Shown: positions 14,055 to 22,510 of the stretch, in pieces
Layout of the letters: each line of letters begins with the position of its first letter
Numbering within the stretch: the first letter of the stretch is position 1
Source of the DNA: Exiguobacterium sibiricum 7-3
Lineage (GTDB): Bacteria > Bacillota > Bacilli > Exiguobacteriales > Exiguobacteriaceae
Direction of reading: 5' to 3'
Assembly (NCBI RefSeq): GCF_000620865.1
Contig: NZ_JHZS01000005.1
Coordinates: 1-54,191, forward strand
DNA: 54,191 nt
Position numbers and translations under genes: made by a program
The notes under the pieces: model-generated
Told to the model about the DNA's origin: nothing
Seen by the model: only the letters and a program-made list of their open reading frames with translations
The model's database searches: none

Positions 14055-15290
14055 ATGACATACTCACTAATTACAGGATTGGATACTGGTAACACTAGCA
14101 CTAAGACTAGCTATATTGATTCGAAAACGGGTAACATTGTTTCTTTTCCAATTCCTTCAGTTATTGCTCCAGCTCCTCCAAGCGTGATTGAGTTACATAC
14201 TGAAGCCAGTAACCATAAGATCAATCCAGAAGAAATGCTACACGTATATATTGAAACAGATTCTTTAGAACAGCATCAAAGAAAGAGTTATTTCTATGTC
14301 GGTCAATATGCGATCGATAAAGCAGATATGCAGCAACCGCAAATCGATACTGACAAGCATAATAGCTCTCTTCATAAAATCGTGTCACTAACGTCACTGG
14401 CTGTTGCAGCCTTAAAAGATAATATTGCAAGTACTGAAGATGAAATCGTAGTTGAAATTAACTATTCTGGTGGCCTACCAATTGAAGAACATAAAAAAGT
14501 AGGGCAGAAGCCGTTAGAAGATCTTAAAGGAAAACATAAGATTCAGTTTTTAGATGGTCCTGCTAAGGGAAAAACAGTTGTATTGAACATTACAGGTGGA
14601 AAGCTTCGAGTTGAGGGCGCGACTAGTGGTGTCTCATTGTCATTCGATATTCAATCTAATGAGCTTGTTGCTACAAAAGACCAAAATCTTTTGACATCAC
14701 CTGAAGCGAATTATATTGTTGCGGATCTTGGAGCCGGAACGCTAGATGAAGCCTTGTATGAAAACAGTCAACTTAATAAAGTTGCATCAAGAAACGTTAA
14801 TCTGGGTACTAACACATATGTTGACCAGTTACTCGATAAAGTACTGGAAATACCTGAGTTTCAGCCAATCATTGAGGCGTTGAAAGTAAACAACCAGGAT
14901 GGTAAACCGTACCGTACTCGTGAGGAGTTTATGAAGCAAGTGATCTATCCAGGCGTAAAGTTAGCTGTTGAAGGAAAGACGCCTAAATTCACTGTTTCTT
15001 GGGGACGTAAACGTAACATTGACTTTACTCGGCAGACATTAGAGGTAATGGAAGCGTATGCTTCAGATGTTATGAAAGAAGTAGATTCTTACTGGAGTGT
15101 TAAAGGTGTTAACGCAGAACACTTTTATTTAGTCGGTGGTGGCGTTCTCTTTGGATATGAGTTCTTTAAAAATGAAGAAGATATCAAATTACCGGATGCA
15201 TCAATCATTTCGGAATCGCCGTTCATTACGAGTCGGGCATATTTGATCGCTAACTACTTTGAGCAAAAACTTGCAGGTGCTTTGAATTAA
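14055..15290 (+). CDS. ParM/Alp7A-type actin-like plasmid segregation protein
   Basis: A 411-residue actin-fold ATPase. Phosphate-1 motif GLDTGNTSTKTSY is near residues 8-20, phosphate-2 IVADLGAGTLDEALYE near 222-237, and the adenosine motif EHFYLVGGGVLFGYEF near 354-370. Plasmid actins of this kind (ParM, AlfA, Alp7A of pLS20) polymerise into filaments that push plasmid copies apart, with an adaptor bound to a centromere. The next gene fits as the adaptor. The promoter carries a 38-bp palindrome and the leader a candidate small-RNA target, so expression seems tightly controlled. An additional ParA-type system is encoded at 5.2 kb. The ATG has AAAGGGG upstream. Confidence 0.87.
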   Translation: MTYSLITGLDTGNTSTKTSYIDSKTGNIVSFPIPSVIAPAPPSVIELHTEASNHKINPEEMLHVYIETDSLEQHQRKSYFYVGQYAIDKADMQQPQIDTDKHNSSLHKIVSLTSLAVAALKDNIASTEDEIVVEINYSGGLPIEEHKKVGQKPLEDLKGKHKIQFLDGPAKGKTVVLNITGGKLRVEGATSGVSLSFDIQSNELVATKDQNLLTSPEANYIVADLGAGTLDEALYENSQLNKVASRNVNLGTNTYVDQLLDKVLEIPEFQPIIEALKVNNQDGKPYRTREEFMKQVIYPGVKLAVEGKTPKFTVSWGRKRNIDFTRQTLEVMEAYASDVMKEVDSYWSVKGVNAEHFYLVGGGVLFGYEFFKNEEDIKLPDASIISESPFITSRAYLIANYFEQKLAGALN

Positions 15291-15308
15291 CTAGGGGAGT
15301 GAATCGAG

Positions 15309-15884
15309 ATGGCAAGATCAAAAAATCATAAGCCTGGTCTTTCACCAGGAGAAGGTTTAACGTACACACCTAGTAACGATGCGACTTATACAGAAGCGTT
15401 TAACGATTACTTGAAAAAACGTAATATTAATCGAAATCAAGCAATTGGAGAGCTTTTAACAATAGCTCTCCAAACGCTTAAAGACTCATATGATTTACCG
15501 GATCCTACAGCTGTTCACTATATGAATAATCAAGTTCCAATTTATCCGACACCAAATTTAATAAATCGTTCTATCGAACAGTCTGTATCGGCCTCTTTAA
15601 ATACCGTAGAAAAACCAGATAGTTCTCCAAATCAGTTTAAAGAAGAAGATTCCAGTAATGCTGTTCCTTTAAATCAGAAGATTGAGCAAAATGAAAACAA
15701 GCGCAAAGTACTCTCAGATTTTATTAATACTGTTTCGAATGAAGAAAACCCAAAAAGAAATGCGCTTGACGTTAATAGTGGTGAACAAATCAAGTCTTCT
15801 GCATCTGAAAAGCCTTCAAATAATTTAATTAAAAATAGTACGGATATAAATGATCTCGCTCTTATGCTAAAAGGTATGGAATAA
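15309..15884 (+). CDS. Probable ParR-like adaptor of the actin segregation system
   Basis: A 191-residue protein starting 18 bases after the parM-like gene. The N-terminal 60 residues contain a plausible ribbon-helix-helix (TYTEAFNDYLKKRNINRNQAIGELLTIALQTL). The rest is polar, low in complexity and rich in serine, asparagine and lysine, ending in a short predicted helix (INDLALMLKGME). A DNA-binding N-terminus plus a disordered tail with a terminal helix is what ParR-type adaptors use to hold the filament end. I infer the role from position and layout; no family match is claimed. If it binds the TAGTTTAA palindromes it would also be the operon repressor. Confidence 0.62.
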   Translation: MARSKNHKPGLSPGEGLTYTPSNDATYTEAFNDYLKKRNINRNQAIGELLTIALQTLKDSYDLPDPTAVHYMNNQVPIYPTPNLINRSIEQSVSASLNTVEKPDSSPNQFKEEDSSNAVPLNQKIEQNENKRKVLSDFINTVSNEENPKRNALDVNSGEQIKSSASEKPSNNLIKNSTDINDLALMLKGME

Positions 15885-15907
15885 AGTCTTTAAAATAAAA
15901 TGACTTA

Positions 15908-16061
15908 GGGCTCATAGAAGTGTCTGTAGCGCATTTCATGCTGACAGACACTAAATCTACCGCTACTGCCTTATTCAAGCCGATAACAACGATCCTTTGC
16001 GCTTACAGCGCAGGATTCGTATGTTCCTGTCCTTTCATTTAACAGGCAGTACGGAGCGTAA
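15908..16061 (+). ncRNA. Second copy of the 154-nt structured RNA domain (leader of the 45-aa gene)
   Basis: It matches 11377-11530 along its length with many substitutions that keep base pairing. Helix A is GTGTCTGT (15920-15927) with ACAGACAC (15944-15951), against GTCCTGT/ACAGGAC in copy 1: three pairs changed on both sides. Helix B is ATCCT..GCGCT with AGCGC..AGGAT (15992-16016), against TCCTA.GCGCC/GGCGC.TAGGA. Conserved unpaired blocks include GGGCTCATAGAA at the start, TGTAGCGCAT, and CGGAGCGTAA at the end. It lies between the ParR-like stop codon and the ribosome binding site (AAAGGAG) of the gene at 16081, so it may be a cis-acting leader. Confidence 0.66.
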
Positions 16062-16080
16062 TAAAGGAGAGATATACTGC

Positions 16081-16218
16081 ATGGGAGTTGTAATTCACGC
16101 AGCATCAAGATTTACTAATAAAAAAAATACGGCTTCAAACAAAATCGATTCGGCTTTGCTGGAGACGATGTTTAAAAAAATAGAAGAGATTAAAAAAGTA
16201 GAACAAAAGAAATCATAA
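16081..16218 (+). CDS. Small protein of unknown function (45 aa)
   Basis: A 45-residue basic peptide, mostly helical towards the C-terminus (LLETMFKKIEEIKKVEQKK), with no membrane segment. The ATG at 16081 follows AAAGGAG by about ten bases; the frame is open upstream, but that part is the structured RNA domain. It ends the parM-like transcription unit, with a strong terminator one base after the stop codon. No function can be assigned. Its leader RNA makes it the only gene placed directly under that element. Confidence 0.5.
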   Translation: MGVVIHAASRFTNKKNTASNKIDSALLETMFKKIEEIKKVEQKKS

Positions 16219-16244
16219 AAAAACGCTAATAGCGTTTTTTTTTT
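16217..16244 (+). terminator. Intrinsic terminator of the parM-like operon
   Basis: AAAACGCT, loop AAT, AGCGTTTT followed by a run of T; a strong, compact terminator. Confidence 0.85.
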
Positions 16245-16339
16245 GCCCACACGTTGTATATCGTTTATTGATCATTTAACAATTGCGATTTTTTACAACA
16301 CAGATTTATAAAAAGTAATTGAGAGTACTTGCTATATAA

Positions 16340-16545
16340 GTACTTTTAGCCTATTTATAGTTTTTAATTAATTTATAAAAAGTTTTTTAATAGTTTAATT
16401 AAAAACTATAAAAAAATTAAAATAGGTTTTTATAATAACTGAATTATTAGAATTCACTTTTATATTATAAAAAACTAAAGATTTAATGGTATAAAACCGA
16501 TATTCATAGTTTTTATTTAAACTAAATATAGTTTAAATAAAAGTT
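16340..16545. promoter_or_regulatory. AT-rich palindrome cluster before the transfer region
   Basis: Two perfect inverted repeats share the words TAGTTT and AAACTA: TATAGTTTTTAATTAA (16356-16371) with TTAATTAAAAACTATA (16395-16410), and TTTTATTTAAACTA (16511-16524) with TAGTTTAAATAAAA (16529-16542). CCTATTT and AAATAGG flank the first. The segment lacks a gene and is almost free of G and C. It could be the centromere of the actin system, the operator of the transfer operon, or both. Confidence 0.6.
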
Positions 16546-16720
16546 TTTAAATGTAGGTAAATCGGAAATTAATTCAAAAAAATGAGATAATAGGGCTTTA
16601 CAAAACTCTAAATTATCCTTAATCTGATAAAGAAGTCATGGATTATCCATGTAAATCCATCTAAAGTCATTTTTAAATAGCTATTAATGTAATATTATAC
16701 TTTTGGGTGGTGAATTTTAT

Positions 16721-16936
16721 TTGTACATTATCGCATTAATACTGTATGTACTCGTTGCGTTGGTAGTCGCCTATTTGTTTGTAAAAGGAACATACTGGAT
16801 GACCCAACTTATTTTCGGAAGATTTATAGCAATACTCAGTTCTACTGTGGTCGGAATCTTTTTTTTGATCTCAATCATTGTATTTATCAATTTTGTTAAC
16901 AGCAACTTAGAACCACCAGTTAGTTTTATCGAATAA
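16721..16936 (+). CDS. Small membrane protein (71 aa)
   Basis: A 71-residue protein that is nearly all membrane: hydrophobic segments at about 2-27 and 34-60, then a short polar tail (NSNLEPPVSFIE). The start is TTG at 16721, seven bases after GGGTGGTGA; the upstream TTG at 16703 would overlap that site. It is the first gene after the palindrome cluster and probably the first gene of the transfer region. The family is unknown. Small two-helix proteins at the head of conjugation operons sometimes act in entry exclusion, but nothing here proves it. Confidence 0.5.
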   Translation: MYIIALILYVLVALVVAYLFVKGTYWMTQLIFGRFIAILSSTVVGIFFLISIIVFINFVNSNLEPPVSFIE

Positions 16937-16963
16937 ATCAATCAAAAGTTAGGTAGTGGGATT

Positions 16964-17158
16964 ATGGGGAATCAACGTTGGACTATAGAAGGATGGGCAC
17001 ATAAATTTGGAGTGTCCCTTCCAAATGAACGAGAGATAGGCGAGTTACCTTCAGTAAGACCTGATGGAGAATCAATCAATCTTGATCAGATTTACTTACA
17101 AGAAAATGTAGCAAAACTAGCGTTAGATCGATTTGAAAAAAGCATTAGAAAAAACTAA
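16964..17158 (+). CDS. Unknown small protein (64 aa)
   Basis: A 64-residue soluble protein that I do not recognise. It begins with tryptophans (QRWTIEGWAHKFGVSLP) and ends in a basic amphipathic helix (NVAKLALDRFEKSIRKN). The ATG at 16964 follows a GTAGTGGGATT stretch, a weak ribosome binding site. It lies between the membrane peptide and the oriT region, with a terminator downstream. A part in DNA transfer or its regulation is possible from position only. Confidence 0.5.
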   Translation: MGNQRWTIEGWAHKFGVSLPNEREIGELPSVRPDGESINLDQIYLQENVAKLALDRFEKSIRKN

Positions 17159-17159
17159 A

Positions 17160-17419
17160 ACCGCAAAAACAAATCGTCCCTAGAAATCAAGTGACGATCC
17201 TTTTTTGGACAAAGATCAGTCCAAAAAAATAGGCAGGATAAGAGACGTGTGCCACGTCTTGTTACAGATGCCAGGCAAAGCCTGTCACTGAGCCAATCTA
17301 GCTTGTGCTAGATTGTGTGCTAAAGAACAACCGATTAGAAAAATCGTGTGCTGGGACTTAATTAATCGTTCTGATAGAACATTTTGGGCATGTGACAGCT
17401 ATAGAAAGGAGGTGATGCA
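17160..17419 (+). other. oriT: Candidate origin of transfer (oriT)
   Basis: A non-coding, hairpin-rich segment directly before the relaxosome genes. Hairpins: TTTTTTGGAC/GTCCAAAAAA (17201-17228), AGACGTG/CACGTCT (17243-17259), CAGGC/GCCTG (17272-17284), AATCTAGC/GCTAGATT (17294-17313) and CGATT/AATCG (17332-17346). The last two are each followed by the same word, GTGTGCT, as GATTGTGTGCTAAAG and AATCGTGTGCTGGGAC. Stem-then-nick-site is the common oriT plan, so one of these may be the nick region and the other a decoy or termination site. CTGTCAC (17283) and GTGACAG (17392) form a long-range pair enclosing them. Confidence 0.62.
17173..17207 (+). terminator. Intrinsic terminator between small tra-leader genes and oriT
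   Basis: ATCGTC and GACGAT arms followed by CCTTTTTT. It would end transcription from the small genes at 16721 and 16964 before the oriT hairpins. Confidence 0.6.
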
Positions 17420-17809
17420 GTGAATAAAAGAGTACACATTTATCTTCCTGAAAATGTTGTTGAGGAGATCGACAAATTATCAGAGGATTTTGGTATTAAC
17501 CGATCAAACTTGATTGAGAAAGCTTGTCTTCAGTACATCGAAAACGAAACAAAAGAGTCAGTTAAAGACTCCATCGTCGCAGACTTAACAAGGGCTCTCG
17601 ATAATGCACTGGATCCTAAAATTGAGCGATTAGCGAAATTAATTTCTAAAGGAGCTATCTTCTCAGGAGTATCGCAAAATCTATTAATCGAGTACCTGGA
17701 TGAGGCTACGACATTTGATGTCTTGAGCTCGTATACTAAAGCACGAGTAAAAGCTGTAGATGATCTAAAAAAACCATTTGAGACAGTAATGGGAGGCGGT
17801 CTTAAATGA
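17420..17809 (+). CDS. RHH relaxosome accessory protein
   Basis: A 129-residue protein with a clear N-terminal ribbon-helix-helix: KRVHIYLPENVVEEIDKLSEDFGINRSNLIEKACLQYIE (residues 3-42), including the NRSxLI turn. The remainder is helical, with a basic end. Small RHH proteins encoded directly before a relaxase bind oriT and position the relaxase. The GTG start at 17420 has AAAGGAGGTGATGCA upstream, and the stop overlaps the relaxase start (ATGA), so the two are made together. The likely target is the repeated hairpin-GTGTGCT region just upstream. Confidence 0.8.
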   Translation: MNKRVHIYLPENVVEEIDKLSEDFGINRSNLIEKACLQYIENETKESVKDSIVADLTRALDNALDPKIERLAKLISKGAIFSGVSQNLLIEYLDEATTFDVLSSYTKARVKAVDDLKKPFETVMGGGLK

Positions 17810-20217
17810 ATTCTCCTTTGATAGTGAAAATGCGATTTAAAACTCCTACAGCAACTAATCAAAAGTTGAATCGCAATTACGCCACGTACATTGCAACTAG
17901 ACCAGGCACTGTAATGAATAATACGAAAAGCGTACTAGACGAATTCTCACCGGATACTGCTGCAGGACATGTCAAATATGCATCTGAAAGACCAGGATCG
18001 CATGGACTTTTTGGAAAAAGTCAGGACGAACTTATTTCACTTACTACCATTCAAAATGAATTATCGAAGCATAAAGGGATTGTATGGCAGTACATAGTTT
18101 CTTTACGGGGAGATGATGCCGCTAATCTCGGATTCGAAAAAAAAGGTGATTGGGAGAGATTCATGCGTGCTACAACTGACCAGGTCTTTAAAGAGATGGG
18201 GATCAGTAGCAGCAATGGAAAATGGGTAGCAGCTTATCATGAAGAATTAGGACATCCTCACGTACATCTGATGATGTGGGAGAAAAATCCGCAAAAAGAA
18301 GAAGGAAAACTAGATCGTAAAGAAATGAGAAATGTACGAAATATTTTCTTGAAGCATATTGCTAAAGAAGAGCGTCAACAACTAAATATTTTAAAAACAA
18401 TAAGCAGAGACAACATTGGAGAAGTAGCAAACCAGCTTCTAGATAAGAGTATTCTAAGTCTTGTCGGAAAAGAGAATGAGACTCCGAATGAAATTAAACT
18501 AGATCCTAAACAATTGAAAACCGTATATGCAGAATTTAATCAGCTTGCAGAGATGATTCCTACTAAAGGTCGACTTGCATATGGATATATGCCTGAAGAG
18601 GTTAAAGAAGAATTGAATAACTTCTCGAAGTGGATGTTAGACCAACCTCAATTTAAATCTGAGATGACTAATTACCTTGAAGCCGTTCAAAAGTTAGCGA
18701 AATTTCATTTGAAAGATGCACAAAAAATTGAGGACTCTACAAATAATACTCTTAAAGACTTAGAAAAGAGATTAGCAAATCAAGTGTTGAAATCGGTTGA
18801 TCTGTATCGGAAATCAAATCGTGTCGAAGTAAAGCAAAAAAACGTATTAGAGTTTGAACAGGCTCTTTTAAGCTCGAATACTCTTATTAAGTCACTGGAG
18901 AAACAAGTAATTGAAGTTACGAAAAGTCTTTTACTAGATAAGGGCTTGAATAAGAACGAAATGGTTAAGGTGTTTGAAGAACTAAAAGAGAACGCTGGGA
19001 TGGAAATAACTCTTAATGAGTTTTTAGCAGCTAATAAAGTAGACGTAACCAATGTTGAGTCTAAAGTAAGTGACTTAGCAGCGTATTCGCCGTTTCTAAA
19101 AGCTAAATTTGATCTCGAGATACCTTCAACAGATTTAAGTAGAAAACCTAGCATAAGCAAAATCGAATGGGAGATGCTAAAACGATCCTTAGATTTAAAA
19201 AGTGATCCACCATTCGAAGTTGATCGAAAAGTAGAACTTTTAGTTGAAAAAAAGGAACTTACTCATGCACTTTCAAATATGATTTTGTCTGAACATGACA
19301 TGAGAAATACGGTGTTCAAGCAATTGATTATCATGAAAGAAGCTAATATAGATCCAATCAACCAACTATCCGTATTAAGAAATTGCTTAGAGAAAAACAA
19401 AATACCTTTTGAATCACAATCTAACTGGATTGATCAACAAGTTAGTAAAGTAGCGACCCAAAAGTTCATGGCCGGACAAAATGTTTGGACTAAGCTTGAG
19501 AATGAATCTGGATTAAATATGAACTATCCATTTTCAAACACATATGAGTTTAGTCCAAGCAGGGAGAGCGCAATTAAAGTCCTTCAGGAAGTTGAGTTGA
19601 AGATGGATAAGATTAATCTCGAATCAATATCTCCAACTCATATCAAGTTGCTCCAAAAGCTCACTGGTATTTCAAAAGTGACGTTAGAAAATCCAGACTT
19701 GAAACAACTCCTGGAACGAAAAGGACAGAATAACCAAGCAAGCATCAATTTAAATGCTCTCAACGCTAAATGGGAGCTAAAAAACACTGAGCGCACCACT
19801 TTAAATAGAGCAGCTACAGTGCTCATATCAAGTGGAATGAATGAACAACAAGCTACTGCAGTATTGAGTAAATGGAACAAAAATACACAAAGTCTTGTCC
19901 CCGAAAAAAATATTGAAGCTGTAGTAAAGGCTGTAAATAGTAGAAATGTAGAAATGGAGAGATATGGAGGGAATGTATCGCTCAGTAAGCAAGAGTATAG
20001 ATACATGCTCTCAGATCTAAAATTAAGTGGTCTAAAAGATGTTTATAACTACCCAAAAGAAAGTGTACAGATAAGTGTAATTACTGATTTGTGGAAAGGC
20101 GCATTTAAAGGGCTTCGAGATGAAATCAACCAATCGGAGTACGAAGCTCAAAGAAGTCTTCGGAGAAGGCTGATGAAAGAAAAGAATAACGAGAGAAAGA
20201 ACTCACGAGAAAGGTAA
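17806..20217 (+). CDS. MobL/MobP3-like conjugative relaxase
   Basis: An 803-residue relaxase. The N-terminal 160 residues form a HUH nuclease domain: early tyrosines Y25 and Y28 as candidate nucleophiles, a YASERPGSHGLFG segment near 58-70 typical of the Gram-positive MobL/MobP3 proteins, and the metal site HEELGHPHVHLMMW (H145, H150, H152, H154). It would nick oriT and stay bound to the transferred strand. Most of the rest (about 200-800) is helical and charged with no recognised motif; in other relaxases this part binds the coupling protein and accessory factors. The size is larger than the roughly 400-residue relaxase of pLS20. A VirD4-like gene follows nine bases later. Confidence 0.85.
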   Translation: MNSPLIVKMRFKTPTATNQKLNRNYATYIATRPGTVMNNTKSVLDEFSPDTAAGHVKYASERPGSHGLFGKSQDELISLTTIQNELSKHKGIVWQYIVSLRGDDAANLGFEKKGDWERFMRATTDQVFKEMGISSSNGKWVAAYHEELGHPHVHLMMWEKNPQKEEGKLDRKEMRNVRNIFLKHIAKEERQQLNILKTISRDNIGEVANQLLDKSILSLVGKENETPNEIKLDPKQLKTVYAEFNQLAEMIPTKGRLAYGYMPEEVKEELNNFSKWMLDQPQFKSEMTNYLEAVQKLAKFHLKDAQKIEDSTNNTLKDLEKRLANQVLKSVDLYRKSNRVEVKQKNVLEFEQALLSSNTLIKSLEKQVIEVTKSLLLDKGLNKNEMVKVFEELKENAGMEITLNEFLAANKVDVTNVESKVSDLAAYSPFLKAKFDLEIPSTDLSRKPSISKIEWEMLKRSLDLKSDPPFEVDRKVELLVEKKELTHALSNMILSEHDMRNTVFKQLIIMKEANIDPINQLSVLRNCLEKNKIPFESQSNWIDQQVSKVATQKFMAGQNVWTKLENESGLNMNYPFSNTYEFSPSRESAIKVLQEVELKMDKINLESISPTHIKLLQKLTGISKVTLENPDLKQLLERKGQNNQASINLNALNAKWELKNTERTTLNRAATVLISSGMNEQQATAVLSKWNKNTQSLVPEKNIEAVVKAVNSRNVEMERYGGNVSLSKQEYRYMLSDLKLSGLKDVYNYPKESVQISVITDLWKGAFKGLRDEINQSEYEAQRSLRRRLMKEKNNERKNSRER

Positions 20218-20225
20218 GGTGATTC

Positions 20226-22157
20226 ATGTTAAAAGCGAAAATATTCGTAGTGCTAGCAATAGCGATAGCAGATGTAATGTTTATTCCATCTCTTTTACTT
20301 ATTCCTGAGTACATTGAGAGCAATCCTGTTGAGACCATTAAAAAGTGGGCTTCGTCAATTGATCTTGTAGAATCGTGGTTTCTCATGCTTGACTCTGAAG
20401 TGACACTGAGATTATTTATGTACGTTCAGGCTCCAGTCTTATTGTTCACACTTTCTTTATTTTTAATGGGACCAATAAAAATAAAGAACGAAAAATTGAA
20501 AGGGTTAGGTGGACCTGAAGCGACTGGTAAAGGACAGTTTGGAACTGCTCGTTTCTCTACTGATAAAGAAATGCAGAAATCTAATGGTACGTGGATCATG
20601 ACAAATGGAACTAGCCCAAAGTCAGGTGGAGTGGTTCTAGGCATGGACACCAAAACCCAAAGAGCATATTACGTTCACGATGCATCGCATACCTTACTTT
20701 TAGGATCTACCCGGTCAGGTAAGTCTCGTAAGTCGTTAATGCCTTCAATTTATTTAACAGGTAAAGCTGGCGAGAGTATGGTCATAACGGATCCAAAAGG
20801 TGAATTGTTTAGCCTTACAAGTGGATATTTGAAAAATGAAGGATACAAGGTAATAAAAATCGATTTAAGAGATCCCGGAAAAAAGAGTAATACATGGAAC
20901 CCTATGCAAACGGTCGTAGAAGCCCTTAATGATCCCGAATTGTCTAAACAAGATCAAATGGCACTAGCTACTGAGCGTGCGCGAGATCTAGCTTACATGA
21001 TTGTATTCCAAAAAGAACGAAAAGGAGATCCAATTTGGGCGAATGGTGAGCTGTCAGTAACTACAGCACTGATTATGTACGTAGCAATTGAAGAGACTAA
21101 CCCAGCAAAACAAAACTTGATTTCTGTATTTAGATTGTTACGTGACTACGGTCAACCAATCGTCGATCCAGAAACTTCTGAAGAATACATTCCTCTTAAC
21201 AATCTAATGATGGAACTTAATCATGATCATCCTGCAAGAGATGCATTCACAGTTGCAGCCTTAGCGCCATCTAGGCAACGAGGGAGCTTCTTTAGCGGTG
21301 CAGCATCTAACCTGTTATTGTTCTCGGATCCTAACATTGCCTTAATGACAGAGGAGAATGATCATCGTCTCGAAGATATAGGAACAGTAAAGTCCGTTGT
21401 TTTCTTAGTAATTCCTGATGAAACGACTTCAAGACATTTATTAGCAAGTTTATACATCGACCAACTCTATTCAAAATTAGTAAAAGAAGCTAACCACTTT
21501 GGCGGAAGGTTACCCGTTCAAGTGAATTTCTTCTTAGATGAGTTCGGGAATATGCCTCAAATTTCAAAATTTGATACCAAAATTACTGTTGCAGCTGGTC
21601 GTGGTATGAGATTCACTTTAGCCCTTCAAGATTTGAATCAATTGAAAACAACTTATGGAGATGCTGCAAAAACTATCACCGGAAACTGCTTAGTTTGGAT
21701 TTTCCTAAGAACGACTGATTTAGATACGGCTAAAGCCATTTCAGAAAAAACAGGTAAGTATACTATTTCGACTAATAGCGTGTCTAATAACTACAAAAAT
21801 TTAGAGCCTAGTGGAACGACGAGTACTAGCTTAACAAGTCGCTCATTACTTTTACCTGATGAAATCGAAAGATGGCCAACTGGAATGACACTTGTATTAA
21901 GATCAGGTCAATTTCCTTCCAAGTTGACTGCTCCTGATATATCAGAATGGTCAGCAATGAAGGAATTTAATAATCACAAACCAGTAATTATTGAAAGGAG
22001 GAATGCCGAAAGTCTACCTAAGGTTATCAAGGTAGTAGAAAAAGAATTGGAAGTGAAAACGGAAAGTATGAAGAAAGAAAAATCAGTATTAGAAAAAATT
22101 CGAGAATTAGAAGGAGGAATTGAAGTAGATGAACTTCAAGAAGAGCAATCAAATTAA
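20226..22157 (+). CDS. VirD4/TraG-type coupling protein
   Basis: A 643-residue coupling ATPase that hands the relaxase-DNA complex to the secretion channel. Two N-terminal membrane segments (about 5-27 and 60-82) anchor it. Then comes GTARFSTDKEM, Walker A GSTRSGKS (160-167), and VITDPKGELF followed by the long TraG/VirD4 body. Walker B is in VNFFLDEFGNMP near 428-440, and GRGMRFTLALQDLNQL is close behind. All these are hallmarks of the family. The C-terminus is acidic and charged, a possible substrate-docking tail. The gene overlaps the pilin-like gene that follows. Confidence 0.92.
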   Translation: MLKAKIFVVLAIAIADVMFIPSLLLIPEYIESNPVETIKKWASSIDLVESWFLMLDSEVTLRLFMYVQAPVLLFTLSLFLMGPIKIKNEKLKGLGGPEATGKGQFGTARFSTDKEMQKSNGTWIMTNGTSPKSGGVVLGMDTKTQRAYYVHDASHTLLLGSTRSGKSRKSLMPSIYLTGKAGESMVITDPKGELFSLTSGYLKNEGYKVIKIDLRDPGKKSNTWNPMQTVVEALNDPELSKQDQMALATERARDLAYMIVFQKERKGDPIWANGELSVTTALIMYVAIEETNPAKQNLISVFRLLRDYGQPIVDPETSEEYIPLNNLMMELNHDHPARDAFTVAALAPSRQRGSFFSGAASNLLLFSDPNIALMTEENDHRLEDIGTVKSVVFLVIPDETTSRHLLASLYIDQLYSKLVKEANHFGGRLPVQVNFFLDEFGNMPQISKFDTKITVAAGRGMRFTLALQDLNQLKTTYGDAAKTITGNCLVWIFLRTTDLDTAKAISEKTGKYTISTNSVSNNYKNLEPSGTTSTSLTSRSLLLPDEIERWPTGMTLVLRSGQFPSKLTAPDISEWSAMKEFNNHKPVIIERRNAESLPKVIKVVEKELEVKTESMKKEKSVLEKIRELEGGIEVDELQEEQSN

Positions 22158-22509
22158 TGTGGTGGGAAAGAAAATTAAAAAGAATCTGAACGCATTGGTC
22201 ACTTTATCACTAGCTATGATGATTTTATTCCTTACAAGTCCTTTAGCAGAAGCAGCTGCAAAGAAGGGTACACCTTCTTTGTTCTCAAATACGAAAACAC
22301 TCTTGGGTGATGCTGGTGGTTGGATTGTCGGTATTGCTGGAGCGGTAGCAGGATTTATCATGATTGGACTAGGGCTTAAATATGCTATGACTGATGATCC
22401 AGGTTCACGAAACGAAATTAAAAAGCAAATGAAGAATGTATTTATCGGACTTGCGATCTGTCTATCAGCTGTATCATTAATTGCGATTATCGTAACGTAC
22501 TACGCTTAA
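22129..22509 (+). CDS. VirB2/TrbC-like pilin protein
   Basis: A 126-residue protein with a basic N-terminus (about 1-20), a long signal segment (LNALVTLSLAMMILFLTSPLAEAAAKK) with an AEAAA cleavage site near 43, and a mature part with two hydrophobic segments (GWIVGIAGAVAGFIMIGLGLKYAM and VFIGLAICLSAVSLIAIIVTYY) joined by a short charged loop. This is the VirB2/TrbC conjugative pilin layout. The start at 22129 overlaps the end of the coupling-protein gene by 29 bases, inside the segment that carries GGAGGAATTGAAGTAG as ribosome binding site. It is followed immediately by the VirB6-like gene. Confidence 0.8.
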   Translation: MNFKKSNQINVVGKKIKKNLNALVTLSLAMMILFLTSPLAEAAAKKGTPSLFSNTKTLLGDAGGWIVGIAGAVAGFIMIGLGLKYAMTDDPGSRNEIKKQMKNVFIGLAICLSAVSLIAIIVTYYA

Positions 22510-22510
22510 G

